A program made the position numbers and the translations under genes. Shown here one piece after another: positions 1 through 10,969 of a stretch of 64,000 bases of DNA. The notes under the pieces are model-generated. The model was given only the letters and a program-made list of their open reading frames with translations, searched no databases and had not been told where the DNA came from. The DNA comes from Bubalus kerabau. Taxonomy: Eukaryota; Chordata; Mammalia; Artiodactyla; Bovidae. The stretch lies in the NCBI RefSeq assembly GCF_029407905.1, contig NC_073643.1, positions 36,366,501 through 36,430,500 on the forward strand. Direction: 5' to 3'. Each line of letters begins with the position of its first letter. The stretch's first letter is position 1.

Positions 1-1289
1 AACTTGGTAAAGTCTGCCTCATCTGACCTCTTGCACTGGGGAATCCACTGTTCAAAACTGTCATCTTTCTGTGGGCAGCAGGATTCTTTTGGCAACTTCT
101 GGAACCAAATTACCCCCTGAACTTGAAGTTCGTACTGCCACTGAGTTGGATGCCAAACCAAGTGAAGACTAAAATACTGTAAAGTATGTATATCCCCATG
201 TCCCATTCCCCAAGAATTGGTTAAGTGGAGTGAGCATTATTTTCCCATTTCTCCATTTCATTTGTTGGTGTCTCAGATAGCCAAACTCTATCATAAATGA
301 TCGCAACCCTAGAAATACACTATTTCTAGATTAGATACACTTCTGTTCACTGTAGATATCCAGTGCTTGTGTATGTATAAATTGAATCCATTGGAGAAAA
401 TAGTTGGCCCTGGGTTGTATGCTTTTAGATTAGCTCTTTAAGAAGCAAATAAAGTAGGTTCCCACCTTCATCACCACCTCCCAAACCCCTGAAAAAGGAA
501 TTCCCTTACCATGTGGTTTTCCAGGCATCTCTGACATGGCTTGACCCAGCTCTTGCAGTCTCACCCAAGAGAGCTATATTCCATAAAATCACCATCACCA
601 CGAAGACAGCCAGACTTAACTTTATTAGAACCTATTCTTCATTCTCTTTCTGCCCAGAAGAACTGGAATGACATAACCAGTCTCAGAAACCTTCCAAGAC
701 TCTTCCAAAGAAACGAGCTCATCTCCTAAGCTGCCAGCCTGCTAGAGTTGGTTGTGAAGGAGTCAGTTCCAATGTTTCCCTCAAATATGAACCTAAGAAG
801 CCAGTTGATGGCCCCAAATTGTTTAGCTCTGAATCTTCCAAGAGTGACAAAGGCAATAATAATACATCAGTGTAACAGAAGAAGAAAGAAAGCAGGAAAG
901 AAAGGCATTCAGAATAACAAAGATCTGTGGTCAGGCCCCACCTCCACAGCTTACATCCCATCTGTGTACTGTGGTACAGGTTTTCAAATGTCTCAGGATT
1001 TCCTCTCTCACATAGTTAAGAGTGGTATGTGATAAAAATGAAATGCCGTAGTGTGTGTTAACATTGGACTTCAATGCATGGCACATAGTAGGTATTTGAG
1101 AAATGACAGCTGCTGAAATTACCAGTTACAGCTACTACTACTAACTCCTTTTTATGATTCAAACAAAGTCCATTCTCCATGTAGTGAAAATTAGGAAATA
1201 ATATTAGGAAATAGATCATTTTTCTTTTCTAGATTTTTTTTACCCTTCTCCAAGATTTTTGTTTGTTTATTTTTGTTTTTCTGTTTTAA
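1..1289. other. Single-copy stretch, no gene identified
   Basis: No repeat family is recognised. An AATAAA hexamer lies at 448-453. One plus-strand frame is open from 672 to 872 and is rich in Lys and Ser, but it has no good start, no family I recognise, and stops on both sides. It could be a decayed exon or retrocopy fragment, or chance. A MIR-like phrase (GGCACATAGTAGG) appears near 1080. Confidence 0.4.
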
Positions 1290-1353
1290 TTGTAGTGTAG
1301 TTGATTTACACTATTAGTTTCAGGTATATCACAAAATGAATCAGTTATACAAA

Positions 1354-1380
1354 TACACACACACACACACATATATATAT
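1354..1380. repeat. (AC)n(AT)n microsatellite
   Basis: Eight or nine AC units run directly into five AT units, at the place where the L1 3' UTR normally carries a short TATATA stretch. It is most simply an expansion of that L1 tract. Confidence 0.9.
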
Positions 1381-1399
1381 TTGTATCAACTCTTTTTTT

Positions 1400-2248
1400 T
1401 TTTTTTTTAAAAAAAGGTCAATTTATTATACCTTTTGTTTGGTGGGATATCAGTGCCCTTTAAAACCCTACTATTCAAGTACAAATGATTATGTTTACAA
1501 AGTATTTACAATTTCAGTCTTCTTTCTTTATATTTTAAAACACAACAACTATCTGGACACAACAGTTAACAAAAAATCCTGAAGGTGGCAAAAGGGAAAG
1601 CCTCTGCCTGAGGAGGCTCACTTCAGTCTCCTGCTTCCCCCAACCCTCTGACCACCACCCGGCCCCCACTAGAACAAATGTCTCTGAATCAACGAAAAAC
1701 TGGGTGACTGATATTTCCACGGTGGCCAATTCCAGTTTGACAGTGTTTGGCTGCTGTCTTTATGTTTTATGTTCTGAAGATTTCTTTCAATCATTACCAC
1801 TGCACCGGGGCTGGGGGGGGGTGGGGGGTGAGGACCCTATTCTGCAAGGTAATATGGGATTCTGCCAACAGTATCAATCTGAGGAAACCTGGAAACCACC
1901 ACCCTAAACTCACACTTAAATATGTAAAGTTTGACCTTTAAAACAGAAGGTCAAGAAAACAATACACTGGAACTTTTACCTACAAATGACACTATTGAAG
2001 ACTATGAGGTCAGTGGCGACATCTAGATGTTACTAAATTGAGTGATACCAATGAAACTATTTTCTCTCCCATATCTTGCGACAGGAAATTGCAAAGGAAA
2101 CAACTTCTTTCACTCACATGGTAAGACAGGGCAGGAGTTCCACACTGCAAATATTCAGACTCCAGTTCTGTTCTCTTAGAAGGCTTTTGAGAGACTTTTC
2201 TATTTTTCTTCTAGTGTTCTAGATTAATAGAGGACTTCTATTCAGGCA
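1400..2248 (-). pseudogene. Processed retrocopy of an mRNA 3' region
   Basis: Read on the minus strand, this insert ends with an AATAAA-type polyadenylation signal (TTTATT on the plus strand, around 1423-1428), then a short T tract, then a run of 16 A. Both ends carry the same 17 bp, AAAAAAAGAGTTGATAC on the minus strand (1383-1399 and 2249-2265). That is a target-site duplication starting with A residues, as expected for L1 endonuclease cleavage. The host DNA is an L1 3' UTR fragment that resumes on the far side. No long coding frame survives: the best minus frame (1535-1729, 64 codons) matches nothing I recognise. The insert is therefore probably only the 3' untranslated part of a 5'-truncated copy. 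The parent gene is not identified. There is no intron-like sequence and no sign of an independent promoter. Confidence 0.75.
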
Positions 2249-2310
2249 GTATCAACTCTTTTTTTATAGATACTTTTCCCATATAGGCCATCCCAAGTCT
2301 TAAGATAAGT

Positions 2311-4770
2311 AAATCTATAAATCTACTTTGGAATGCCTGTTGCCATTCGTAAGAACACATGTGAAAATTAAATCATATGCTTTTTACAAGAAAATGATAA
2401 CCTAGTGGAAAAGTACAAAAGCAAAGCATTCAGCCTCTAAGACTCCTTTCTTTGGGAATGACAGAAAAAGCCCTTTACTGGTTTCACTCAGACTTTTATC
2501 TGCCATCTGAGTGGAACAAGATTAAAGTTCTGACCTGTACAGTTAGCACAATCAGTAATACCCTGAACGTAAAACATCGGGTGGGGGTATGACGTTTGTC
2601 AGGCACACAGCTCTCTTGTAACCCTACCTGGGTCTTCAGCGTTCCCCATCCTTATCAGAAGCTCATAGAAAATACAGTACACTGTTCGCCAGCTGCAGGC
2701 TTAAACAGTGGCTCTTCCAAATAAAGGACATGGCAGGCGCAATCATTTGAAAACTTATCTGCCTCAATATCTGCAAGCCCATCAAATGTTCGCTAGTAAA
2801 CAGGTAATCTGAACTGGTGGATTCCTGCAGATGGAGCGACTGAGGTGCCCTTGCCAGGGAGGGAGGGAGGAGTTGGCCTGATTCAGAGTGTGGATGCTGG
2901 GCCTCCCAGCTGCTCAACAGCCTCTCATGAAAGAACACAGGCGCTTTGGCACTGGTCATTGACAACCTGGACCTGTGGAATGGGGGCCCTACCATGTCTG
3001 CCAGCCAAGACACTGGAGACCAGGCTGAAGCAGCAAGGCCACAGAGGAGATCCCCGCTCCTCCTCGTGTGGAGGAAACTCTGAGCATGGGTGATGTAGAG
3101 TTCTTTCTAACTCCTGTTGACCGTAACAGTGTGTAAGCAGATGTATTTGAAACGTATATTTGGGAAACGAAATTTCAAAACTGAGTTGATTTTCGTTGGT
3201 TTTTATAACATGTATCAGTTCATTTTTTAAATACAGAGAAATAGAAAGAAAACAAATGATCTATAATCTTACTACCCAAGGATTTCTCTTGACATCATTC
3301 TTGAAGCTTTTACTCCAGCTGAACACACATGCAGCAAAGTATACAAAACAGAAATAGACAGCTTGGTGAATCTTCACAGGCTGAACACATGTTTGTTACT
3401 AGCACCAGCTCCCCAGCTCAAGAGAAAACATCTTCAGCCTCCCCGCATTTCCTTTTCTGCTTTTAGGGCACTGTCTACCTCCAAGGACAAACCTGATCAG
3501 GACTTCTCATGACATAGATTAGCTTTGCCATGCCATTTTTTTTTTCTTGATTTTAAAACAAATAATTAGGTCCAACTGATCAGAAAAAGTTTTAAGTACA
3601 GAAACATAGACCAGAAAGCAATATCCTTTCTCCCTATCCTGTATTTCTTAAACATCCATTAATAGATTTTCGGTTTTGTGGTTTGTTTTGTTTTTGATTT
3701 ATTTCAGGAAAATGTTTGTGCCCTTTGCCAGAATTATTTCTCCTCCTCCTTCCTCTCCCCACTCCCTCTTCCCTTTATCCTCTTCTTCTTTGAATTTACA
3801 CTCAACAGATGATACATACTGTCCTCTTTCTTGTTCACCTTCTCTGTACCATTTTCCCCCAGAAAGGATGTTTGTACAGACTTTACAGTGCTGTGTTTAA
3901 AGTACTTTGGTGGGAAGGGAATTGGGGAGGAGGGTGAGAAAGGCCATTTTGTAATTCATAACCAAATAATTTCTGTTCTTAATTAATAAGAGGGAAGGGG
4001 GGATAGGACTTTTTCTTTTCTTTGAAAAGGTAGATCAAATCTCCAGTGGTCATTCCAGACTCTTCTCCAGATTTCTGGCTCCTTCTATAACAGGGCTCAG
4101 GAAGGAAAGCTCCCAGTTTGTGAGAAGAGCCTGCTCTGGTCACGCCCTAGGAAACTCAGCCCCCATTAGAGATGGCCGTGGAACAATTTGTAGCAAAGCT
4201 CTTTCTCGAAATACAGTGTTGGTTTCATATTGCATTATTATTTCACTTTTTTTTTTTTTTTTTTTTTTGCATCCAGTTGAAAAACAAAAGCTTTTTTTTC
4301 CCCCCAAAAAACAAATACCTAGAGCTCACCTACCATTCCTTCAGTGAGCTGGCTTCACTTTGTTTTTCTTTGGCAGGGGAAATTGCCATCCAGGTAAAGA
4401 TTTTCCAGTAGTGCAGATAAGCCTGCAACTTTATTTTTATTAAAATATATTTTTCCAATAGGTGGCACTAATGTGTTTAGCTGGAGTTAATACATCCTCA
4501 CTGGAGGGAACTGTACAGGTCAAATGAGCTGCTCTTACCACTTCTCAACAAATTTCTCTTACACTCTTAGAGGTTGTCTTAACTTAGCACCTCAAACCAG
4601 ATAAAGATACCCAGACAGGCATCTCAGAAACTGACCCTCAGCTCTTGAAAAACAGAGAGAGAGACTAGATTGCCCATGAAGAGTATTCCTTTTGTCCTTT
4701 AATTCATTTGAGGGAATATTAATACCTGGAATTCAAAATCTCAGAGAGAAAATTTCTTTTCTATATAGCT
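2311..4770. other. Mostly single-copy DNA with weak old-repeat traces
   Basis: Overlapping opposite-strand frames of 80-116 codons at 2660-3090 show no recognisable domain and are probably chance. The stretch 3310-3540 resembles very old L1M-type 3' sequence (phrases such as CTTGGTGAATCTTCACAGGCTGAACAC), but I cannot be sure. Long T tracts stand at 3538-3545 and about 4248-4268. Nothing else stands out. Confidence 0.4.
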
Positions 4771-4782
4771 AAGCACCGAGGA

Positions 4783-6241
4783 GGTGATGGAATTCCAGTT
4801 GAGCTATTCCAAATCCTGAAAGATGATGCTGTGAAAGTGCTGCACTCAATATGCCAACAAATTTGGAAAACTCAGCAGTGGCCACAGGACTGGAAAAGGT
4901 CAGTTGTCATTCCAATCCCAAAGAAAGGCAATGCCAAAGAATGCTCAAACTACCACACAATTGCACTCATCTTACACGCTAGTAAAGTAATGCTCAAAAT
5001 TCTCCAAGCCACGCTTCAGCAATATGTGAACCGTGAACTTCCTGATGTTCAAGCTGGTTTTAGAAAAGGCAGAGGAACCAGAGATCAAATTGCCAACATC
5101 CGCTGGACCATGGAAAAAGCAAGAGAGTTCTAGAAAAGCATCTATTTCTGCTTTATTGACTATGCCAAAGCCTTTGACTGTGTGGATCACAATAAACTGT
5201 GGAAAATTCTGAAAGAGATGGGAATACCAGACCACCTGATCTGCCTCTTGAGAAATCTGTATGCAAGTCAGGAAGCAACAGTTAGAACTGGACATGGAAC
5301 AACAGACTGGTTCCAAATAGGAAAAGGAGTATGTCAAGGCTGTATATTGTCACCCTGTTTATTTAACTTATATGCAGAGTACATCATGAGAAACACTGGA
5401 CTGGAAGAAACACAAGCTGGAATCAAGATTGCCGGGAGAAATATCAATCACCTCAGATATGCAGATGACACCACCCTTATGGCAGAAAGTGAAGAGGAAC
5501 TAAAAAGCCTCTTGATGAACGTGAAAGTGGAGAGTGAAAAAGTTGGCTTAAAGCTCAACATTCAGAAAATGAAGATCATGGCATCCGGTCCCATCACTTC
5601 ATGGGAAATAGATGGGGAAACAGTGGAAACAGTGTCAGACTTTATTTTTTGGGGCTCCAAGATCACTGCAGATGCTGACTGTGCCCATGAAATTAAAAGA
5701 CGCTTACTCCTTGGAAGGAAAGTTATGACCAACCTAGATAGCATATTCAAAAGCAGAGACATTACTTTGCCAACAAAGGTCCGTCTAGTCAAGGCTATGG
5801 TTTTTCCTGTGGTCATGTATGGATGTAAGAGTTGGACTGTGAAGAAGGCTGAGCACCGAAGAATTGATGGTTTTGAACTGTGGTGTTGGAGAAGACTCTT
5901 GAGAGTCCCTTGGACTGCAAGGAGATCCAACCAGTCCATTCTGAAGGAGATCAGCCCTGGGATTTCTTTGGAAGGAATGATGCTAAAGCTGAAAGTCCAG
6001 TACTTTGGCCACCTCATCGAAGAGTTGACTCATTGGAAAAGACTCTGATGCTGGGAGGGATTGGGGGCAGGAGGAGAAGGGGACGACAGAGGATGAGATG
6101 GCTGGATGGCATCACTGACTCGGTGGATGTGAGTCTGAGTGAACTCCGGGAGTTGGTGATGGACAGGGAGGCCTGGCGTGCTGTGATTCATGGGGTCGCA
6201 AAGAGTCGGACATGACTGAGCGACTGATCTGATCTGATCTG
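4783..6241 (+). mobile_element. BovB (RTE LINE), 5'-truncated, one stop and one frameshift
   Basis: This copy covers most of the reverse transcriptase domain and the C-terminal region of BovB. Visible landmarks are the FIDYAKAFDCVD block near 5150 and the YADD catalytic box near 5458-5470. The RT frame is open from 4831. It is broken once by TAG at 5131-5133, where other copies have CAG, and then stays open from 5182 to 6048. A one-base deletion near 6016 (ATCGAAG against ATGCGAAG in sister copies) moves the last 70 or so codons into the frame read at 5880-6215. The 3' end carries the Bov-A-like sequence and a GATCT tail. AAGCACCGAGGA (4771-4782) and AAGCACCAAGGA (6242-6253) make an 11-of-12 target duplication. 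The endonuclease part is missing, so it could not move by itself. It is among the least damaged copies in the window. Confidence 0.95.
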
Positions 6242-6253
6242 AAGCACCAAGGA

Positions 6254-7242
6254 AGCAGCATAAGTCTAAGGAGCCTGCTTATGAGTTACCTACTTGAAAT
6301 GCAGGCTTGACATGAATATCCGGAGGAAGCCATGTGCTTTGCTTCTCTTTTAGGTTTTCCAGTCTTAGGATGGAGGCCTTAGTGGTTTTTCCCAAAGAAT
6401 CATTGAATTTGAGGATTCGTACAACCTCAAGAGAAGAGTTTGTTCTCCATAATACAAAGGTCAGTTTATATTATGCCCTCAAGAGGACTTTTATTTTTCG
6501 CTACTTTTCAGCAATATTCTAAATGGAAGATTAGACTACTCTGTGTATGTCACAGAATCTGAGAAAAATCAAGGTGAGACCATCTATGGGTACTTGAATC
6601 TCAGTTCCTTCTCTTTTCTAGTTGTATCATCACAGAAGAGTCATCTAAGCCCTTTGCTTATTAATCCATTGGAAAATGGAATTGAATATAATAACTTCTA
6701 CTCCTTTATTCCTTAAGGATAAGCCAAAGGCCAGATAGTTGTAAAGCACCAGGCCTGAGTTGCTGATGCAGTTTTATTTTTCATTCTTTTTTTTTTTTAA
6801 TATTTAAGCTATTTCACAACTAAACACGAAATACTTCATTTTAATAAGCACCACTGTGTTTGGAGGGAAAGGTAACATGTAAATTCAAGATAATGTTATA
6901 GAACTTTAACTTGCCATAAGAGTGATACCTAATAATTACAGAAAAAAAATTGGAAAATCATGAAAAGTGGAAATGGAAGGGGTAGCTTACCAGCTCTAGG
7001 GGAGATACGCACAGTTGCTGCAAGCCTTAACACTTTTGAAGATTGTGATTAGCATTTTTCACTAAGGTACCTGCTGCAGTGTAGCAAATCAATAAAATAG
7101 GGCTGCTTCAGATTCCAGAAACCAAGTAAAAAGATCAGCACCATATAAGTTCACTAAAATTGTTGAGAATGTTGCATCTATCAGAAGATTCAACTAGATA
7201 AACTTCTAAGGTCATTTCCAAAATTGATTCTGTGTTGTTAAT
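6254..7242. other. Single-copy stretch
   Basis: A+T-rich, with a T tract at about 6788-6799 and no repeat family recognised. Short frames such as 6334-6522 have no features of a protein. Nothing notable was seen. Confidence 0.5.
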
Positions 7243-8520
7243 ACATTCATCCAACAACTACTTATGAGTACTTACTTTATGAAAGACACTGTGCTGGGTA
7301 TTAGGATATACAGTGGTGAGCAAAAGAAGCAGGAAGACAGGCATTAAACAATAATCATTCAGTTCAGTTCAGTTCAGTCGCTCAGTCATGTCCGACTCTT
7401 TGCGACCCCATGAACCACAGCACGCCAGGCCTCCCTGTCCATCACCAACTTCCAGAGTCCACCCAAACCCATATCCATCGAGTCAGTGATGCCAGCCAAC
7501 CATCTCATCCTCTGTCATCCCTTTTTCCTCCTGCCCTCAATCTTTCCCAGCATCAGGGTCTTTTCAAATGAGTTAGCTCTTCACATCAGGTGGCCAAAGT
7601 ATTGGAGTTTCAGTTTCAGCATCAGTCCCTCCAATGAACACTCAGGACTGATCTCCTTAAGGATGGACAGGTTGGATCTCCTAGAAGTCCAAGGGACTCT
7701 CAAGAGTCTTCCCCAACACCACAGTTCAAAAGTATCAATTCTTCAGTGCTCAGCCTTCTTTATAGTCCAACTCTCACATCCATACATGACCACTGGAAAA
7801 ACCATAGCTTTGACTAGACAGACCTTTGTTGGCAAAGTAATGTCTCTGCTTTTTAACATGCTGTCTAGGTTGGTCATAACTTTTCTTCCAAGGAGCAAGC
7901 ATCTTTTAATTTCATGGCTGCAGTCACCATCTGCAGTGATTTTGGAGCCCAGAAAAATAAAGTCAGCCACTGTGTCCACTGTTTCCCATCTATTTGCCAT
8001 GAAGTGATGGGACCGGATGCCATGATCTCGGTTTTCTGAATGTTGAACTTTAAGCCAACTTTTTCACTCTCCCCTTTCACTTTCATCAAGAGGCTTTTTA
8101 GTCCTTCTTCACTTTCTGCCATAAGGGTGGTGTCATCTGCATATCTGACATTATTAATATCTCTCCCAGCAATCTTGATTCCAGCTTGTGCTTCCTCCAG
8201 CCCAGTGTTTCTCATGATGTACTCTGCATAGAAGTTAAATAATCTTTACTTGATTGCAAATGTAAAAAGAACTATAAGGTTGTCATGTGAGAGAAGGCTG
8301 ATTATCTAACCTAGTGTAGCAAACCAGGAAGCTGACCTTTGAAGAATGAAAGAACATTGAACTAGACAAATGGAAGAAAGGGAATGGAAAGGAGGGAGCT
8401 TGTGCAAAGGCCCTGTTGCAGAAGAGAGCCCCAAGTCATCTGAGAAGAGAGCACAGTGTGTGGAGTAGTAGTGGGTAGAGGGGCTGTCACAGCTAAAGTC
8501 CAAGGGTTGTCAGGGGCTTC
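7243..8520 (-). mobile_element. L2 3' region, split by BovB
   Basis: The left part (GACACTGTGCTGGGTATTAGG, CAGTGGTGAGCAAAAGAAG, ACAGGCATTAAACAATAATC) matches the minus orientation of the mammalian L2 3' UTR. The right part resumes after the BovB copy with TTGTGCAAAGGCCCTGTTGC and AGAAGAGAGCACAGTGTGTG, also typical of L2. The BovB is therefore the later event. Confidence 0.7.
7360..8242 (-). mobile_element. BovB, 5'-truncated, nested in L2
   Basis: On the minus strand this is the RT end (YADD box near 8145-8134) through the BovB 3' end with its TGAAC-type tail at 7359-7379. The protein frame is broken: one piece is read at 8215-7874 and the continuation in another frame at 8000-7743. AATAATCATT on the left (7350-7359) and AATAATCTTT on the right (8238-8247) may be a short, imperfect target duplication, though the right junction partly overlaps BovB sequence. 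It is more diverged than the 4783-6241 copy. Confidence 0.92.
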
Positions 8521-8589
8521 TGGACTAGGAGTGTACCCTTCAGACTATCAGTTTAGTTTAATTCAAAATGAGGTGGAATTCCATTGTGT

Positions 8590-9190
8590 TATTTCAAAGT
8601 TACTTTTTTAAAGTTGAAATATAGTTGATTTACAATGTTATGTTTCAGACTTACAACATAGTGACTGTTTGATATTTTTATAGATTGTGCTCCATTTAAA
8701 ATTATTACAAAATAATAGCTGTATTTTCCTGTGCTACTCAATGCATCCTTGTTGCCTATGTATTTTATACATAGTAGTTTGTCTCTCTCAATTCCTACCC
8801 CCATGATGCCCCTCCCCCTTCCCTCTGTCCACTGGTAGCCACTGGTTTGTTCTCTGTATCTGTGAGGCTGTTTCTGTTTTATTATGTGCATTTGTTTATT
8901 TTTTTAGATTTCACAAAAATGTTAACAGAATAATTATATTTCTCTGACTCATTTCACTAAGCATAATACTCTCTAGGTCTATCCACATTGTTGAAAATAG
9001 CAGAATTTCATTACTTTTTTATGACTGAGTAATATTCCACTGTGTGTGTGTGTATGTGTGTGTGTGAAGATGTCTTCTTCATTCATTCATCTGTTGATTG
9101 GCTCTTAGGTTGCTTCCATGTGTTGGATATTTTAAATAATGCTGCTGTGAACATTGGGGTGTGTGTATCTTTTCAAATTAGTGTTTTCCA
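8590..9190 (-). mobile_element. L1 3' end, first half of an inverted pair
   Basis: The segment runs from the L1 3' end (AGTTGATTTACAATGTTATG, 8624-8643) back through CTCAGTAATATTCCA-type text to TTTTCAAATTAGTGTTTT near 9187. There it abuts a plus-strand L1 segment. The two share the AAAACACTAATTTGAAAAG region, so their L1 coordinates overlap slightly. That is the pattern left by twin priming. A TG microsatellite lies at 9041-9066. Confidence 0.8.
9041..9066. repeat. (TG)n microsatellite
   Basis: Alternating TG with a single TA interruption. It replaces the short ATATA tract usual at this point of the L1 antisense sequence. Confidence 0.9.
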
Positions 9191-9193
9191 TTG

Positions 9194-9903
9194 AGATTAG
9201 AGCATTTCCTAACACCATATAGAAAAATAAACTCAAGATGGCTTAAAGACCTAAATGCAAGATTTGAAGCCATAAAATTTCTAGAAGACAGCACAGGCTG
9301 AACAGTCTTTGACATAAATCATAGCAATATTGTGTTTGATCTGTCTCCTAAAACAAAGAAATAAAAGCAAAAATAAGCAGATGAGACCTAATTAAATGTA
9401 AAAGCTTTTGCATGGCAAAGGAGATCATCAACACAAAAGACAGCCTACTGAAGGGGAGAAAATATTTGGAAATTATATGATCGGTAAGGGATTAATATCC
9501 AAAATAACATAAATAGCTGATATAATTCAGTATCAAAAGGCAATGAAACAGGACTTTTAAGGCCTGTAAATATACTCCACATTGCTAATCATCATAGAAA
9601 TGCAAGTCAAAACCACAATGAGGTTTCACCTCACACCTGTCAGAGTGGCTACTATCAAAAAGAATACAAATAACTAATTTTGGCAAGGATGTGGAGAAAA
9701 GGTAACACCCGTACACTATTGGTGGGAATGTTAATTGGTGCAACTACTATGAAAAACAGTATGGAGATTTCTCAAAAAGCTAAAAATAGAACTACCTAAT
9801 GATCCACCAGTTTCAATCCTGGGTATATATTCAAAGAAAACAAAAACACTAATTTGAAAAGATACATGCACCCCAGTGTTCATAGCAGCATTATTTATAG
9901 TAT
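9194..9903 (+). mobile_element. L1 ORF2 3' part, second half of an inverted pair
   Basis: Typical ORF2 C-terminal text is visible: AAAAGCTTTTGCATGGCAAAGG, AATGAGGTTTCACCTCACAC, GTGTGGAGAAAAGG-like and TCATAGCAGCATTATTTATA. Stops and indels are frequent, and one internal deletion is evident near 9560. It covers the L1 stretch just upstream of the 8590-9190 piece, in reverse orientation, so both probably come from one insertion event. Confidence 0.8.
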
Positions 9904-10001
9904 TCATTGAATTTTAGGCAGGGCCTAAATGCTGTTCAGATGTGATTTTTTTGTTGAGGTTGAATTAGATGGTATCAGGAGGAGTTATGAGTGGAGACTT
10001 A

Positions 10002-10087
10002 GGCTTCCCTGGTGGCTCAGATGGTAAAGAATCTGGCTGAAATGCAGGAGACCTAAGTTCAATCCCTGGGTTGGGAAGATCCCTGAA
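10002..10087 (+). mobile_element. Bov-tA SINE, head only
   Basis: The tRNA-Glu-derived head is clear: GGCTTCCCTGGTGGCTCAG, an A-box-like TGGCTCAGATGG, a B-box-like AGTTCAATCCC and TGGGTTGGGAAGATCC. The Bov-A body expected downstream is replaced by diverged sequence with only a faint ATGGCAAC echo near 10125. It is an old or truncated copy. Confidence 0.8.
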
Positions 10088-10415
10088 GACTGAGTTTGCT
10101 CAAATAGTTCGGCAAGAGATGGTAATGGCAACAGAAGATGGAGAAGGATATTGTAAAAGTAGCATCAATAGGATTTGATGCAATTGAACATGACTAGAAA
10201 GGGAAGATAAAAAGGATAACATCCAGGCACATATATTAAAATAGGTTGTTGGTGTATCTATTAAATTTAAGGAACATGACTTTTTCAGTCAAGAAACATA
10301 AACTAAGCCCCTGTTATATATTTCAGACCCATTTTTAGGCTAAGGAATACAACAGTGAACAAAGTCGACAAGTTCCCGAAGCACCTTTGAAACCAGGTTA
10401 TGAAAAAATTTAGGC
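10088..10415. other. Single-copy stretch
   Basis: A+T-rich. A weak L2-like phrase (GGAATACAACAGTGAACAAAG) occurs near 10344-10364. No gene is seen. Confidence 0.4.
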
Positions 10416-10726
10416 CAGCTGTCAGCAAACTGCTGCTGCTGCTGCTAAGTCACTACAGTCGGGTCCGACTCTGTGCGACCCCATAGACGGCAGCCCACTA
10501 GGCTCCTCTGTCCCTGGGATTCTCAGCCATGGCCAAATCCAGCCTGCTGCCTGTTTTATAAAGTAACAGTTTCTTGAAACAGAGCCACGCCCATTCAGTC
10601 ACAGATTGTCTGTGGCAGTTTTCATCTATCAGTGGCAAAGGTAAGCAGCTGCAACAGAGACAGTTTGACCCACAAAGCTAAGAATATTTGCTATCCAGCT
10701 CTTAACAAACAGTTGGCCAGCCCCTA
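10416..10726 (+). mobile_element. hAT-like mammalian DNA transposon remnant, split by Bov-A
   Basis: The left end CAGCTGTCAGCAAAC and the right end AGTTGGCCAGCCCCTAA resemble the inverted termini of a common non-autonomous mammalian repeat. Between them lie GGCCAAATCCAGCCTGCTGC, AGCCACGCCCATTC and GCAACAGAGACAG. A minus-strand copy of the same family stands at 35101-35317. The exact family name is not certain. Confidence 0.6.
10431..10524 (-). mobile_element. Bov-A2 half-unit SINE, nested in the hAT-like element
   Basis: Starts with the (TGC)n tail and continues with TGTGCGACCCCATAGACGGC, then stops abruptly at GGATTCTC. That is one truncated Bov-A unit on the minus strand. The hAT-like text is cut at GTCAGCAAAC and resumes right after. 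Confidence 0.85.
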
Positions 10727-10969
10727 ACTTAGATGATGCGTGTACTGATCCTACCTTTCTCTCTAATTTTCTTTGTAACCTTGAGAAAACTAGCTAACCT
10801 CTCTGACTCAGTTTTCCCAGAGCTAAAGAAGCTGTGCTACCAAGTGGAACAGTTGAGAAACTATCAGTGAGGGCTTTGGATGTAGAAAATGTGAACTGAT
10901 GAAAGGGATCTAGATGTATCATGAGAGTGTGCTGTTATTCTAATCTTACTTTGCCTGGTCCCTGACCTC

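Larger units (their letters stand above)
1290..2310 (-). mobile_element. L1 3'-end fragment, split by a retrocopy
   Basis: The phrases AGTTGATTTACA and AATCAGTTATAC near 1302-1350 are the reverse complement of the ruminant L1 3' UTR. The L1 text stops at 1382-1399, where the retrocopy begins. It resumes at about 2266 with a segment resembling the next part of the same UTR (TACTTTTCCCATATAGG). An AC/AT microsatellite has grown inside it at 1354-1380. Confidence 0.65.

Noticed and set aside
4248..4268. Poly(T) as the tail of a minus-strand retrocopy
   Set aside because: No polyadenylation signal in the right place and no target duplication found.
5562..6017. 151-codon minus-strand frame, and similar antisense frames at 24295-24864, 26809-27381, 37833-38420 and 61231-61755
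   Set aside because: They are antisense shadows of the BovB C-terminal region. The same antisense frame recurs at every copy, so it follows from BovB codon content and not from a separate gene.
10002..10087. tRNA gene (A- and B-box-like text), also at 36518, 47990 and 48109
   Set aside because: These are tRNA-derived SINE heads: they continue into Bov-A sequence and lack a complete cloverleaf.
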